NCBI RefSeq assembly: GCF_000521865.1
Contig: NZ_JAME01000001.1
Location: 124,001 to 188,000 of the forward strand
From: Roseivivax isoporae LMG 25204
GTDB lineage: Bacteria > Pseudomonadota > Alphaproteobacteria > Rhodobacterales > Rhodobacteraceae
Length of the DNA stretch: 64,000 bases
Reading direction: 5' to 3'
A program made the position numbers and the translations under genes. The notes beneath the pieces were generated by a model. The model had not been told where the DNA came from. It did not search any database and saw only the letters and a list, made by a program, of their open reading frames with translations. Positions within the stretch are counted from its first letter, which is position 1. Each line of letters opens with the position of its first letter. This document shows, piece by piece, positions 1 to 9,222 of this stretch.

Positions 1-367
1 AGGTGTTGGCGGCGACGTCCTCGATCGAGCAGATCGACATGGTGGACAGGCTGAAGGGCACGCCGAACGCCTCGGCCGCCTTCGCCGCCTTGATCTCGCC
101 GTCCCAGTGCTGCATCCCCGTCATGCCCACGGGCGCGAGCGCCACCGGCATCGCCACGTCCTGGCCGATCATGGTGCTGCGGGTGGTGCGGTTCGCCATG
201 TCCACGGCCACCCGCTGGCGCAGGTAGATCTTGTCGAAATCCGAGGAATTCTCCCGGAAGGTCTGTTCCGTCCAGCTGCCCGACTCGCAGTAATCGTAGA
301 ACATCTTGGGCACGCGACGCCGGTAGATGCGCTTGAGGTCCTCGATCTCGGTGATGACGGGGGGCAT
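1..367 (-). CDS. lldD: FMN-dependent alpha-hydroxy-acid (L-lactate) dehydrogenase, N-terminal part
   Basis: The first 122 codons of a gene that runs off the left edge. The start ATG at 367 has a good GAGGAGA ribosome site about 6 bases upstream. The protein begins MPPVITEIEDLKRIYRRRVP and continues with the family motifs FYDYCESGSWTE, YLRQRVAVDM and PVALAPVGMTGM, ending in the strand with the STMSICSIEDVA motif. These match the N-terminal third of the FMN TIM-barrel enzymes that oxidise L-lactate or related 2-hydroxyacids and pass electrons to the respiratory chain. The active-site His and Arg lie beyond the window, so lactate, glycolate or mandelate cannot be told apart. L-lactate dehydrogenase (cytochrome) is the most likely call. 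Confidence 0.85.
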   Translation of the reverse strand, partial: MPPVITEIEDLKRIYRRRVPKMFYDYCESGSWTEQTFRENSSDFDKIYLRQRVAVDMANRTTRSTMIGQDVAMPVALAPVGMTGMQHWDGEIKAAKAAEAFGVPFSLSTMSICSIEDVAANT

Positions 368-428
368 GCGGCTCTCCTCGGGCGGACGTTCCGAGGAGGC
401 TTAGCAAGCGTCGTGACGTCCGTCCATC

Positions 429-1031
429 TCAGGCCCCGCCGAGCCGCGCGAGCTCTGCCTCGAGCTCGGCGATGTGCGCCTCGCGAGTTTCGAGGGCGCG
501 CGCCACGTCGGCGGCCTCGAACCGTTGGGGGATGTGCTGCGGGCAGTTCCGGTCGATCGCGGCCACGTCGATGATCAGCGCGCGTTCCGCCCGGCCGGTG
601 CCGTCCCCGGGCATCAGCCGCGCCACGAGGTCGGGATCGTCCTCGACCATGCGGGCGGTTCCCCAGATCTTGACCCGCAGGCGGTTGGCGTAATCGATGA
701 GAAAGAGGTGGATGCGCGGGTTCTCGGACAGGTTGCCGGTCGAGATGTACTGCCGGTTCCCCGCGAGGTCGGCCATCCCGAGCGTGCGTTCGTCGAGGAC
801 CTTCAGGAATCCCGGCGGCCCGCCGCGGTGCTGGATGTAGGGCTGGCCATCCGCGCTCGCCGTGGCGAGGAAGACGGACCGCTGGGCCGCGATGAACTGC
901 GCCACGTCGGGCGAAATCGTCGTGTCCCACCCGCCCCGTGCCTCGACGCGGGCATAGGCGGCGCGCGATCCGAGCCGGTCCTGCACGGCCTTGACCGCGG
1001 GCGAGAAGGCGATGTCGGTCGAGGGCTGCAT
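429..1031 (-). CDS. Pyridoxamine 5'-phosphate oxidase family (PPOX split-barrel) protein
   Basis: A 200-residue cytoplasmic protein. Residues about 45-150 form the FMN-binding split barrel, recognisable by FLATASADGQPYIQHRGG (about 53-70), then GFLKVLDERTL and RLRVKIWGTARMV. The C-terminus (about 170-200) is a charged helix with a short coiled-coil look. Members of this branch bind flavin and reduce or oxidise small molecules, but the substrate is usually unknown and it is not the vitamin B6 enzyme PdxH itself. It reads away from trpA with a 128-base gap that shows no clear terminator. Confident for the fold, not for the reaction. Confidence 0.8.
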   Translation of the reverse strand: MQPSTDIAFSPAVKAVQDRLGSRAAYARVEARGGWDTTISPDVAQFIAAQRSVFLATASADGQPYIQHRGGPPGFLKVLDERTLGMADLAGNRQYISTGNLSENPRIHLFLIDYANRLRVKIWGTARMVEDDPDLVARLMPGDGTGRAERALIIDVAAIDRNCPQHIPQRFEAADVARALETREAHIAELEAELARLGGA

Positions 1032-1159
1032 GGCGGTCGCTCCGGTGTGGTCCGGCAGGCCCCATGCGCCGCCGGCCCGTCGAACATGGCCCCGGAACCC
1101 GCGAGGAACAATCCGTGCAAAACGGAAGTCAGTATTCCTGTTTTCGCAATGACCGACGC

Positions 1160-1951
1160 TCAGGCGGAATGGGCGCCCCCGGCGAGCGAGGCGACGAAGT
1201 CCAGCACCTCGGGCACCGGGCGCCCCTCGGCCAGCGCCGCCACGATGGCCGAGCCCACGACGCAGCCGTCGGCCACGCCGGCGATGGCCGCGGCGCTCTC
1301 GGGTGTGCGGATCCCGAAGCCCACGATCACGGGCAGGTCGGTCTGCGCCTTGATGCGCGACACCTCGGGGCCCACGTCGCCGGCCTCTGCCGCTGCGGCG
1401 CCCGTGATCCCGGTGATCGACACGTAGTAGACGAAGCCCGAGGTGTTCTGCAGCACGCGCGGCAGCCTCCGGTCATCGGTCGTGGGCGTCGCAAGGCGTA
1501 TGAAGTTCATGCCGGCCTTCTGCGCGGGCAGGCACAGCTCGTCGTCCTCCTCGGGCGGCAGGTCGACCACGATCAGCCCGTCGATGCCGGCCTCGGTCGC
1601 CTGCGCCAGGAACCGGTCGACGCCGCGCGAATAGATCGGGTTGTAGTAGCCCATGAGCACGATGGGCGTCTCGTTGTCCTCGGCGCGGAAGCGGCGCACC
1701 ATGTCGAGCGTCCGGTCGAGCGTCATGCCGCCGGCGAGCGCGCGCTGGCCCGCGGTCTGGATCGTCGGGCCATCGGCCATGGGATCGGTGAAAGGCAGGC
1801 CCAGCTCGATCACGTCGACGCCGGCGCCGGGCAGCCCGCGCATGAGCTCGAAAGAGGTTTCCACGTCCGGGTCGCCGGCCATGATGTAGGCCACGAAGGC
1901 CTTCCGTCCGTCCTGCCGGAGGCTGGCGAAACGGGCGTCGATCCGGGTCAT
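1160..1951 (-). CDS. trpA: Tryptophan synthase alpha chain
   Basis: A full-length 263-residue TIM barrel. It cleaves indole-3-glycerol phosphate to indole and glyceraldehyde 3-phosphate and passes indole to TrpB. The two catalytic acids sit at the usual numbers: Glu49 in [11 protein letters not shown] and Asp60 in DPMADGP. The phosphate-binding GFGIRTPES and the GSAIV loop near the C-terminus are present. trpB is not adjacent, and the upstream neighbour on the same strand is aroC, so the gene sits with another chorismate/aromatic pathway step, 84 bases apart. The start is the only Met giving the standard N-terminus. Confidence 0.97.
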   Translation of the reverse strand: MTRIDARFASLRQDGRKAFVAYIMAGDPDVETSFELMRGLPGAGVDVIELGLPFTDPMADGPTIQTAGQRALAGGMTLDRTLDMVRRFRAEDNETPIVLMGYYNPIYSRGVDRFLAQATEAGIDGLIVVDLPPEEDDELCLPAQKAGMNFIRLATPTTDDRRLPRVLQNTSGFVYYVSITGITGAAAAEAGDVGPEVSRIKAQTDLPVIVGFGIRTPESAAAIAGVADGCVVGSAIVAALAEGRPVPEVLDFVASLAGGAHSA

Positions 1952-2035
1952 TGTCTCTCTCCCTTGCGCGGTCCGCTGAACCGGATGCCCGAGAGGGGCG
2001 GGGAAATCAACGTCATTCTCCGGAATGGCGGGCGC

Positions 2036-3145
2036 TCAGTCCTCCGCGCCGATGCGTCCGCGCACCCCGCCGGTCTGGCCGCGGTCGCGCAGGAGGTGGT
2101 CGAGCAGCACGCAGGCCATCATCGCCTCGCCCACCGGCACCGCGCGGATGCCGACGCAGGGATCGTGGCGGCCCTTGGTCACGACCTCGGTTTCCCGGCC
2201 GGAGCGGGTGATCGAGGCGCGCGGCGTAAGGATCGACGAGGTGGGCTTCACCGCGAAGCGCACGACGACGTCCTGCCCGGTCGAGATGCCGCCGAGGATG
2301 CCGCCCGCATGGTTCGACGCGTAGACCGGCTGGCCGTCCGGGCCGAGGGTGATCTCGTCGGCATTGGCCTCGCCGGTCAGCCGCGCGGCGGCCATGCCCT
2401 CGCCGATCTCGACGCCCTTCACCGCGTTGATCGACATCATCGCGGCAGCGAGGTCGGTGTCGAGCTTGCCGTAGACCGGCGCACCGAGCCCCGGCGGCAC
2501 GCCCTCCGCGACCACCTCGATCTCGGCGCCGCAGGACGATCCGGCCTTCCGCAGCCCGTCGAGATAGGCGGCCCAGCGTTCGGCCGTCTCGGCCGAGGGC
2601 ACCCAGAAGGGGTTCTTGTCGATCTGGTCCATGTCGCGCGGCCCCTCGAGCGCATGCGCGCCCATCCGCGTCATGTAGCCCGTGATCCTGAGGCCCGGCG
2701 CCAGCGCCGCGAGCGCGGCGCGCGCCACGCCTCCGGCGGCGACCCGTGCCGCGGTCTCGCGCGCCGAGGAGCGCCCGCCGCCGCGGTAGTCGCGGTGGCC
2801 GTATTTCTGGAAATAGGCGATGTCCGCGTGGCCGGGACGGAAGGTCTCGGCGATGTCGCCGTAATCCTTGGACCGCTGGTCGGTGTTCTCGATCATCAGC
2901 TGGATCGGCGTGCCGGTGGTGCGCCCCTCGAACACGCCCGAGAGGATTCGCACCGCGTCGGCCTCGCGGCGCTGCGTGGTGTAGCGGTTCTGGCCGGGCT
3001 TGCGCCGGTCGAGCCAGCGCTGCAGCGACGCCTCGTCGAGCGCGATGCCCGGCGGGCAGCCGTCCACGGTGCAGCCGAGCGCGGGCCCGTGGCTTTCCCC
3101 CCACGTGGTGACGCGGAAGAGGTGGCCGAAGGTGTTGTGGCTCAT
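2036..3145 (-). CDS. aroC: Chorismate synthase
   Basis: A 369-residue enzyme of standard length. It makes chorismate from 5-enolpyruvylshikimate 3-phosphate using reduced FMN, the last step of the shikimate pathway. Family signatures seen are [18 protein letters not shown] at residues 16-33, the [20 protein letters not shown] segment (about 105-124) and [15 protein letters not shown] (125-139) that bind substrate and flavin. It precedes trpA on the same strand, so chorismate and tryptophan synthesis may be co-transcribed. Both strands around the start are free of other genes for about 260 bases. Confidence 0.97.
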   Translation of the reverse strand: MSHNTFGHLFRVTTWGESHGPALGCTVDGCPPGIALDEASLQRWLDRRKPGQNRYTTQRREADAVRILSGVFEGRTTGTPIQLMIENTDQRSKDYGDIAETFRPGHADIAYFQKYGHRDYRGGGRSSARETAARVAAGGVARAALAALAPGLRITGYMTRMGAHALEGPRDMDQIDKNPFWVPSAETAERWAAYLDGLRKAGSSCGAEIEVVAEGVPPGLGAPVYGKLDTDLAAAMMSINAVKGVEIGEGMAAARLTGEANADEITLGPDGQPVYASNHAGGILGGISTGQDVVVRFAVKPTSSILTPRASITRSGRETEVVTKGRHDPCVGIRAVPVGEAMMACVLLDHLLRDRGQTGGVRGRIGAED

Positions 3146-3407
3146 GCGCGCGCGGCCTCCCCGTGCCTGCAGACAGGTTTCCCAGCGGTCGCCTAGGCCA
3201 GCGGGCGCGGCGCATCAAGAGGTTTCGGCGGCCGCGACGGGATCGCGGGGTCGCCGGCGCGCGTGGCCGCGATGCCACCCGCGCCGCCAAACTGGCCGGC
3301 CGGATTGACTTGCGGCGTGCACTTGAACAAGAAACCGTAAAAACTTCCGTCCACACGGGAAATCGGGTCAGGCATCCGCCGGCGCGGTCCCCTCAGGAGA
3401 GGCCCGG
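3146..3407. promoter_or_regulatory. Divergent intergenic region aroC / DUF484
   Basis: A 262-base gap between divergent genes, so it should hold a promoter for each. On the plus strand TTGACT at 3305-3310 resembles a -35 box, but no good -10 hexamer lies 16-18 bases on; the T/A-rich GTAAAAAC at 3336-3343 is too far. No terminator, small ORF or repeat is apparent. Confidence 0.35.
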
Positions 3408-4118
3408 ATGAGCAACAGCCAAGCCAGCATCGACACCACCCTGCGCGACACGATCATCGCGACCCCCGACATCGTGCTCGAGGATCGCGACCTCATGCGC
3501 GCACTGGTCGCGGCCAACGAGCGGGCCATGGGCGCGAACATCGTCGACCTGCGCGGCATCGCCATGGAGCGTCTTGAATCGCGGCTCGAACGGCTGGAGG
3601 AGACGCACCGCTCGGTCATCGCCGCGGCCTACGAGAACCTCGCGGGGACGAACCAGATCCATCGCGCGATCCTGCGCATGCTCGACCCGGTCGAGTTCGA
3701 GGGGTTCCTGCGCGACCTCGGCGGCGACGTGGCGGACATCCTGCGCGTCGATTGCGTGAAGCTCGTGCTGGAAAGCCGCGAGGGCGGCGACATCCCGTCG
3801 GTGCGCCGGCTGGGCGAGATCCTGAGCGTGGCCGAACCGGGCTTCGTCTCGCATTACGTGACCGGCGGGCGCAACACGCCCGTGCGCGCGGTCACGCTGC
3901 GGCAGATCCACCAGGCGGATGCCCAGGTCTACGGCGAGGTGGCGAGCTGGATCCGGTCGGAAGCGTGCCTCGTGCTCGACCTCGGGCCCGGGCGGCTCCC
4001 GGGTCTCCTCGTCCTCGGCGCCGAGGATCCGGAGCTCTTCACGCCGCAGCACGGGACCGACCTGCTCGGGTTCTTCGGAGGCGTCTTCGAGCGTTCCATG
4101 CGCCGCTGGCTGTCGTGA
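3408..4118 (+). CDS. DUF484 family protein
   Basis: A 236-residue cytoplasmic protein of the DUF484 family: an N-terminal helical segment (about 10-90, with LLRDT-type helix and heptad-like LESRLERLEETH) followed by a GAF-like alpha/beta domain (about 95-236). In proteobacteria DUF484 genes commonly stand just before xerC, as here, where its stop codon TGA overlaps the xerC GTG start (GTGA). That arrangement implies translational coupling and a link to chromosome-dimer resolution, but no biochemical role is established. The start has a GGAGAGG site (3398-3404). Confidence 0.85.
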   Translation: MSNSQASIDTTLRDTIIATPDIVLEDRDLMRALVAANERAMGANIVDLRGIAMERLESRLERLEETHRSVIAAAYENLAGTNQIHRAILRMLDPVEFEGFLRDLGGDVADILRVDCVKLVLESREGGDIPSVRRLGEILSVAEPGFVSHYVTGGRNTPVRAVTLRQIHQADAQVYGEVASWIRSEACLVLDLGPGRLPGLLVLGAEDPELFTPQHGTDLLGFFGGVFERSMRRWLS

Positions 4119-5041
4119 CGCTCGCGGTCTCGCCCCAGGCGCGCGATGCGCTCGAGGCGTGGCTTGCGCAGCTTTCGGCGGTGCGTGGTGCGGCGGCGGC
4201 GACGATCCGCGCCTACCGCGCCGACGTCGTCGACTTCATCGCCTTCATGGCCGTGCACCGCGGCGGGACCGAGGGCCTCGGTCCGCTGATGCAGGTCGAC
4301 GTGCGCGACATGCGCGCGTGGATGGCGCATGCCCGCGGGCAGGGGGCGAGCGGGCGGTCGCTCGCGCGCAAGCTCTCGGCGGTCAAGTCGTTCTACCGCT
4401 GGCTGGCCGAACGCGAGGGCGTCGAGGCGACCGCGGTCCTGTCGGCGCGCGCGCCGCGCTTCGACCGCAAGCTGCCGCGCCCGCTGTCCGAGGAGGCCGC
4501 GCGCGCCATGATCGACCGGGTGGAGCTGCAATCCGAGACCGGCTGGATCGCGGCGCGGGACGCGGCGGTGGTCACGCTCCTCTACGGCTGCGGCCTGCGC
4601 ATCTCCGAGGCGCTGGGGCTGGCGGGGCGCGACCTGCCCATGGGCGACTCGCTGCGCATCCGCGGCAAGGGCGGCAAGGAACGCGTCGTCCCGGTCCTGC
4701 CGGCGGCGCGGCAGGCGGTCGAGCGCTACCTGGCGCTCTGTCCCTTCCCGGTCGAGACCGACGCGCCGATCTTCCGCGGCGTGCGGGGCGGCGCGCTCAA
4801 CGCGCGCGTCGTGCAGAAGGTGACCGAGGCCGCACGCATGCAGCTCGGCCTGCCGGCGACCGCGACGCCGCACGCCATGCGCCACAGCTTCGCCACGCAT
4901 CTCCTGGCGGCGGGCGGCGACCTGCGCGCGATCCAGGAACTGCTGGGCCACGGGTCGCTGTCGACCACGCAGGCCTACACCTCGGTGGATGGCGTGCACC
5001 TGATGCGCGTCTACGAGGCCACGCATCCCAAGGCGCGCTGA
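4115..5041 (+). CDS. xerC: Tyrosine recombinase XerC
   Basis: A 308-residue site-specific recombinase that resolves chromosome dimers at dif with XerD and FtsK. The core-binding SAM-like domain is about residues 10-100 and the catalytic domain about 115-300. All catalytic residues are visible: Arg162 in GCGLRISEAL, the Lys in RGKGGKER (about 185-188), His253 and Arg256 in HAMRHSFATH, His279 in LLGHGSLSTTQ and Tyr288. I chose the GTG at 4115, which overlaps the DUF484 stop by 4 bases. A longer reading in the same frame upstream is only a shadow of DUF484. It could be a XerD-like paralogue, but the DUF484 context favours XerC. Confidence 0.93.
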   Translation: MTLAVSPQARDALEAWLAQLSAVRGAAAATIRAYRADVVDFIAFMAVHRGGTEGLGPLMQVDVRDMRAWMAHARGQGASGRSLARKLSAVKSFYRWLAEREGVEATAVLSARAPRFDRKLPRPLSEEAARAMIDRVELQSETGWIAARDAAVVTLLYGCGLRISEALGLAGRDLPMGDSLRIRGKGGKERVVPVLPAARQAVERYLALCPFPVETDAPIFRGVRGGALNARVVQKVTEAARMQLGLPATATPHAMRHSFATHLLAAGGDLRAIQELLGHGSLSTTQAYTSVDGVHLMRVYEATHPKAR

Positions 5042-5044
5042 GCC

Positions 5045-5665
5045 ATGCATCCGAACCGCGTCTTCCGCAGCGTCGACCACGCCGGGGACATCGCCTTTGC
5101 CCGCACGCGCGGCTTCGGCGTGCTGGCGCTGTCGGGGCCGGGCGCGCCGCTGCTGGCGCACGTGCCGTTTCACCTGTCCGAGGACGGCGGCACCGCGCGG
5201 CTGCACCTCGTGCGCTCGAATCCGGTGGCGCGCGCCCTCGATGCGCCGCACCCGGCGGTGATCGCGGTCTCGGGGCCCGACGGCTACGTCTCGCCCGACT
5301 GGTACGGCCTGCCCGACCAGGTGCCCACGTGGAACTACGTGGCGGTGCACCTCGCCGGCCGGCTGGAACGCCGCCCGGGCGACGAGATGCGCGCCATGCT
5401 GGACCTCCAGAGCGCGGCCTACGAGGCGCGGCTCGCGCCCAAGGCGCCGTGGACCGCGGACAAGATGACGCCCGACGCGCTCGAGCGGCTGATGCGCGCG
5501 ATCGTCCCCTGCGTGCTGCACGTGGAGGCGATCGACGCCACGTGGAAGCTCAACCAGAACAAGCCCGACGCTGCCCGGCTCGGCGCGGCCGGGGCCGTCG
5601 CCGAGGGCATCGGGCAGGAGCTCGACGCGCTGGCGGCGCTGATGCGGAACCCGCCCGCCCTCTGA
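5045..5665 (+). CDS. PaiB-like FMN-binding negative transcriptional regulator family protein
   Basis: A 206-residue protein of the PaiB family, a split-barrel FMN-binding fold first described as a sporulation/protease regulator in Bacillus. Family marks are the N-terminal MHPNRVFR, the PVARAL and VSPDWYG segments, VPTWNYVAVHLAGRL (about 97-111) and the C-terminal signature WKLNQNKPDAAR (about 168-179). It starts 3 bases after xerC, so it is probably in the same transcript. In proteobacteria it is better regarded as a flavin-binding protein of unknown role than as a DNA-binding repressor, because it has no helix-turn-helix. Confidence 0.85.
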   Translation: MHPNRVFRSVDHAGDIAFARTRGFGVLALSGPGAPLLAHVPFHLSEDGGTARLHLVRSNPVARALDAPHPAVIAVSGPDGYVSPDWYGLPDQVPTWNYVAVHLAGRLERRPGDEMRAMLDLQSAAYEARLAPKAPWTADKMTPDALERLMRAIVPCVLHVEAIDATWKLNQNKPDAARLGAAGAVAEGIGQELDALAALMRNPPAL

Positions 5666-5754
5666 CCAAGCGGCGGCGCGAAAAGCGGATTGCCGTTCCC
5701 GTCCCGCCCTCTAGTGTCGGCCGCACACACGTGGCGACAGAGGAGAGCCGGACC

Positions 5755-6363
5755 ATGATGACGCTTCTGATGGCAGGGCCGTCGCCCTTCGTGCGCACGG
5801 TCCTCGTCACCGCGCACGAGACCGGCCAGATCGCCGAGATCGAGACGCGCAAGGTCGCGGCGTCGCCCACCGGCGCCGATCCCGAGCTCGTCTCGGCCAA
5901 CCCGCTGGGCAAGATCCCGGCGCTGATGCGGCCCGACGGGCCGGCGCTCTACGACAGCCGGGTGATCTGCCGCTACCTCGACCACCGCGCGCAGGCCGGC
6001 CTCTATCCCGACAGCCGCCTGTGGGAGGTGCTGACGCTCGAGGCGACGGCGCAGGCGATGATGGATGCGGGCGTGTCCATGGTCTACGAGCGCCGCGTGC
6101 GGCCCGAGGACATGGTGTACGAGCCGTGGATCGCGGGGCAGTGGGGCAAGATCACGCGCGCGCTCGACGCGGTCGAGGCGCGCTGGACGAGCCACCTGTC
6201 GGGGCGGCTGACCATGGCGCAGATCGCGCTCGGCTGTGCGCTGGGCTATCTCGACTTCCGCCACGGCGACCGCGGCTGGCGCGAGGGACGCCCGACGCTC
6301 GCCGCGTGGTACGCGCGATTCGCGGAGCGTCCGTCGATGCAGGAAACGGAACCCGCCGCCTGA
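5755..6363 (+). CDS. Glutathione S-transferase family protein
   Basis: A 202-residue two-domain GST. The thioredoxin-like N-terminal half (about 1-82) contains SPFVRTV at the usual catalytic/glutathione position, NPLGKIPALMRPDG with the cis-Pro loop, and YDSRVICRYLD, the gamma-glutamyl-binding turn. The helical C-terminal half (about 90-200) carries the DFRHGDRGWREGRP stretch. Two ATGs are tandem at 5755 and 5758; AGGAGAG at 5741-5747 supports the first. The substrate is unknown. A glutathione synthase gene (gshB) is present elsewhere in the window, so the cell does make glutathione. Confidence 0.88.
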   Translation: MMTLLMAGPSPFVRTVLVTAHETGQIAEIETRKVAASPTGADPELVSANPLGKIPALMRPDGPALYDSRVICRYLDHRAQAGLYPDSRLWEVLTLEATAQAMMDAGVSMVYERRVRPEDMVYEPWIAGQWGKITRALDAVEARWTSHLSGRLTMAQIALGCALGYLDFRHGDRGWREGRPTLAAWYARFAERPSMQETEPAA

Positions 6364-6379
6364 GGCGACGGGCGCGCGG

Positions 6380-7051
6380 TCAGAACTTCAGCGTGACGCC
6401 GAAGTTCACCGCGTTGGTCTTGATGTCCGATTGCAGCGATCCCTCGCCCTCGAGGTCGACGTCGTTCGACGAGTAGGTGAACTGGTACTCGCCGAAGACC
6501 GACACGCGCTCGGTCAGGTCGTAGCTGGCACCGGCCATGAGGCGCGCCGCGGGGCCTGCATATTGCAGCTCGTAGGTCTCGAAGCCGTTGGTCGAATCGA
6601 CGTCCACGTGCGGGACCGAGATGCCGATGCCGCCGCCGACGTAGGGCGTCACGGATCCCCAGCGGTTCGGCCAGCGGTAGAGCGCGTTCGCGGTCACGAT
6701 GTTCAGGCCGTCGGTGAACTCGAGGTCGTCGAACCCGATCGCCGCCTTCTCGTCGTCGGGCGCGTAGACCTTGGTGTGGGTGAACTCGAGGCCGAAGCCC
6801 ACGTTCTCGGACCGCCACCAGGTGCCGCGGATGCCGTAATAGGGCGGCATCTCGAAGGATTTGCCGTCCCAGCCGATGAGCGCGTCGAAATCCGCGCCGG
6901 TGCCGGGATAGTCGCCCTTGACGCGGCTGTGCGGGGCCGTCTGCCAGCCCGAGTAGAGCGAGAATTCGAGATCCTGCGCCGCGACCGGTGCCGCGCAGAG
7001 CGCGGCGGCCGTCGCGAGGCCGATCAGTGCAGACGTCCGTCCGGTCTTCAT
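6380..7051 (-). CDS. Outer-membrane beta-barrel protein, LpxQ-like (lipid A oxidase) candidate
   Basis: A 223-residue secreted protein. The start at 7051 gives a clean signal peptide ([20 protein letters not shown], cut near AAQD). The rest alternates hydrophobic and polar residues in short strands and ends in Phe (VNFGVTLKF), the usual C-terminal signature of outer-membrane barrels. The [12 protein letters not shown] start, the [15 protein letters not shown] strand and [14 protein letters not shown] resemble Rhodobacterales proteins often annotated as lipid A oxidase (LpxQ, which makes 2-aminogluconate in lipid A). I rank that function as plausible only. A longer reading with 20 more N-terminal residues exists but would bury the signal peptide. 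Confidence 0.7.
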   Translation of the reverse strand: MKTGRTSALIGLATAAALCAAPVAAQDLEFSLYSGWQTAPHSRVKGDYPGTGADFDALIGWDGKSFEMPPYYGIRGTWWRSENVGFGLEFTHTKVYAPDDEKAAIGFDDLEFTDGLNIVTANALYRWPNRWGSVTPYVGGGIGISVPHVDVDSTNGFETYELQYAGPAARLMAGASYDLTERVSVFGEYQFTYSSNDVDLEGEGSLQSDIKTNAVNFGVTLKF

Positions 7052-7277
7052 TCCATGTCCCAATGTCGCGTGGCGCTTCGACTTTCCACATATAGGCGCG
7101 CCGTGCGGCACTCAACCGCGACAGATGCGCGCTAGGTCCAATTGCACCGTTTTGTGTTCTGGACGGCTCAGCCGCGTGCCGTTAAATACCGCGCCCATGA
7201 TGATGATGCCGCAGCGCCCCGCGCCGCGGCTGCCATGCAAGTGCCCCGCAGAGGGGCCCAGGACTGGAGGTGACCTC
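7052..7277. promoter_or_regulatory. Intergenic promoter region upstream of petA
   Basis: A gap of 226 bases between the divergent barrel-protein gene and petA. A weak sigma70-like pair is TGGACG (7160-7165) and TAAATA (7183-7188) with a 17-base spacer, on the plus strand. GGAGGTGA at 7266-7273 is a full-strength Shine-Dalgarno for the petA GTG start. No other element is recognised. Confidence 0.4.
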
Positions 7278-7841
7278 GTGTCCCACGCAGACGATACCGC
7301 AGGCACCCGGAGGGATTTCCTCTACTACGCCACCGCCGGGGCCGGTGCCGTGACCGCGGGCGCGGCGATCTGGCCGCTGGTGAACCAGATGAACCCGTCC
7401 GCCGACGTGCGGGCGCTGTCCTCGATCCGGGTCGATGTCGGCGGCGTCGCCGAAGGCACGCAGCTGACCGTGCAGTGGCTCGGCAAGCCCGTGTTCGTGC
7501 GTCACCGCACCGCGACCGAGATCGAGGAAGGCCGGGCCGTCGACGTGTCCGACCTGATCGACCCCGTCGCGCGCAACGGCAACCTGCAGGGCGAGGTGCC
7601 CGCCACCGACGAGAACCGCACCCTCGACGAGGAAGGCAAGTGGCTCGTGATGATGGGCGTGTGCACCCATCTCGGCTGCGTGCCGCTCGGCAACGGCGCC
7701 GGCGATTTCGACGGCTGGTTCTGCCCCTGCCATGGCTCTCACTACGACACCGCCGGCCGCATCCGCCGGGGACCCGCACCGACGAACCTGCCGGTCCCGA
7801 TCGCCGAGTTCGCCGACGAAACCACCATCGTCCTGGGCTGA
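7278..7841 (+). CDS. petA: Ubiquinol-cytochrome c reductase Rieske iron-sulfur subunit
   Basis: A 187-residue Rieske protein of the cytochrome bc1 complex. It takes electrons from ubiquinol and shuttles them to cytochrome c1 on the periplasmic side. The N-terminus carries a twin-arginine signal anchor ([19 protein letters not shown], 10-28) that stays as the single membrane helix. The 2Fe-2S ligands are in CTHLGC (129-134) and CPCHGS (149-154). The GTG at 7278 is chosen because GGAGGTGA stands just upstream and the protein then begins with the familiar [14 protein letters not shown]. An upstream ATG triplet at 7198 in the same frame has no such support. First gene of petABC. Confidence 0.97.
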   Translation: MSHADDTAGTRRDFLYYATAGAGAVTAGAAIWPLVNQMNPSADVRALSSIRVDVGGVAEGTQLTVQWLGKPVFVRHRTATEIEEGRAVDVSDLIDPVARNGNLQGEVPATDENRTLDEEGKWLVMMGVCTHLGCVPLGNGAGDFDGWFCPCHGSHYDTAGRIRRGPAPTNLPVPIAEFADETTIVLG

Positions 7842-7861
7842 GGACAAAGGGAGGAACGACT

Positions 7862-9205
7862 ATGGCCGGCATTCCCCACGACCATTACGAACCCAAGACG
7901 GGCGGCGAGAAGTGGCTGCATTCGCGGCTGCCGATCGTCGGCCTGCTCTACGACACGATCATGATCCCCACGCCCAAGAACCTGAACTGGATGTGGATCT
8001 GGGGCATCGTGCTGACCTTCACCCTGGTCCTGCAGATCGTCACGGGCATCACGCTGGTGATGCACTACGCGCCGGACACCGACATCGCCTTCGCCTCGGT
8101 CGAGCACATCATGCGTGACGTGAACGGCGGCTGGGCGCTGCGCTACCTGCACGCGAACGGCGCCTCGCTGTTCTTCGTCGCGGTCTACTTCCACATCTTC
8201 CGCGGCCTCTACTACGGGTCCTACAAGACCCCGCGCGAGGTGACGTGGATCATCGGCATCCTGATCTACCTGCTGATGATGGGCACCGCCTTCATGGGCT
8301 ACGTCCTGCCGTGGGGCCAGATGTCCTTCTGGGGCGCCACCGTGATCACCGGCCTCTTCGGCGCGATCCCGTTCGTGGGCGAGACGATCCAGACCTGGCT
8401 GCTGGGCGGACCCGCGGTGGGCAACTACACCCTGACGCGCTTCTTCTCGCTGCACTACCTGTTCCCGTTCGTCATCGCGGGCCTGGTGATCGTGCACATC
8501 TGGGCCTTCCACACCACGGGCAACAACAACCCCACCGGGGTCGAGGTGCGCCGCGGGTCCAAGGCCGATGCCGCCAAGGACACGGTGCCGTTCTGGCCCT
8601 ACTACGTGATCAAGGACCTGTTCGCGCTGGCGATCATCATGGCGGTGTTCTTCGCGGTGGTGGGCTTCATGCCGAACTACCTCGGTCACCCCGACAACTA
8701 CATCGAGGCGAACCCGCTGGCGACGCCCGCGCACATCGTGCCCGAATGGTACTTCCTGCCGTTCTACGCGATCCTGCGTGCCTTCACCTCCGAGGTCTGG
8801 GCGGTGCAGTTCGTGAGCTTCATCACCGGCGGCATCATCGACGCGAAGTTCTTCGGCGTGCTCGCCATGTTCGGCGCGATCGCGGTCATGGCGCTGGCGC
8901 CGTGGCTCGACACCTCGACCGTGCGCTCGGGCCGCTACCGGCCGATGTTCAAGTGGTGGTTCGCGCTCCTCGTGGTGGACTTCATCGTCCTGATGTGGGT
9001 CGGCGCGCAGTCGACCGAGTTCCCCTACGACTGGATCTCGCTGATCGCCTCGACCTACTGGTTCGCCTACTTCCTGGTGATCCTGCCGCTCCTCGGCGTG
9101 ATCGAGAAGCCGCTGGCGCGGCCCGACACCATCGAGGCCGACTTCGACGCCCGCAAGGCCGCCTCGGGCTCCGGCAAGGCTCCGGGCATGGCGCCGGCGG
9201 AATGA
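7862..9205 (+). CDS. petB: Cytochrome b subunit of the bc1 complex
   Basis: A 447-residue integral membrane protein with eight to nine helices, the core of the bc1 complex and the site of both quinone pockets. The heme-ligand histidines are in helices B and D (for example [12 protein letters not shown] and [16 protein letters not shown]). The Qo-site PEWY motif is in [15 protein letters not shown] (about 297-311). It starts 20 bases after petA, behind an AGGGAGG site, and its stop is followed closely by petC. Length and motifs are those of alphaproteobacterial cytochrome b. Confidence 0.97.
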   Translation: MAGIPHDHYEPKTGGEKWLHSRLPIVGLLYDTIMIPTPKNLNWMWIWGIVLTFTLVLQIVTGITLVMHYAPDTDIAFASVEHIMRDVNGGWALRYLHANGASLFFVAVYFHIFRGLYYGSYKTPREVTWIIGILIYLLMMGTAFMGYVLPWGQMSFWGATVITGLFGAIPFVGETIQTWLLGGPAVGNYTLTRFFSLHYLFPFVIAGLVIVHIWAFHTTGNNNPTGVEVRRGSKADAAKDTVPFWPYYVIKDLFALAIIMAVFFAVVGFMPNYLGHPDNYIEANPLATPAHIVPEWYFLPFYAILRAFTSEVWAVQFVSFITGGIIDAKFFGVLAMFGAIAVMALAPWLDTSTVRSGRYRPMFKWWFALLVVDFIVLMWVGAQSTEFPYDWISLIASTYWFAYFLVILPLLGVIEKPLARPDTIEADFDARKAASGSGKAPGMAPAE

Positions 9206-9222
9206 GAAAGGATCCGATCGCG

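Noticed and set aside
1064-3196. A 710-codon open frame antisense to trpA and aroC.
   Set aside because: Both real genes have intact catalytic motifs on the other strand; no motif is seen in this frame.
7125-7277. Upstream start codons in frame with petA (including an ATG run at 7198).
   Set aside because: GTG 7278 has a full Shine-Dalgarno and gives the known Rieske N-terminus with its twin-arginine signal.
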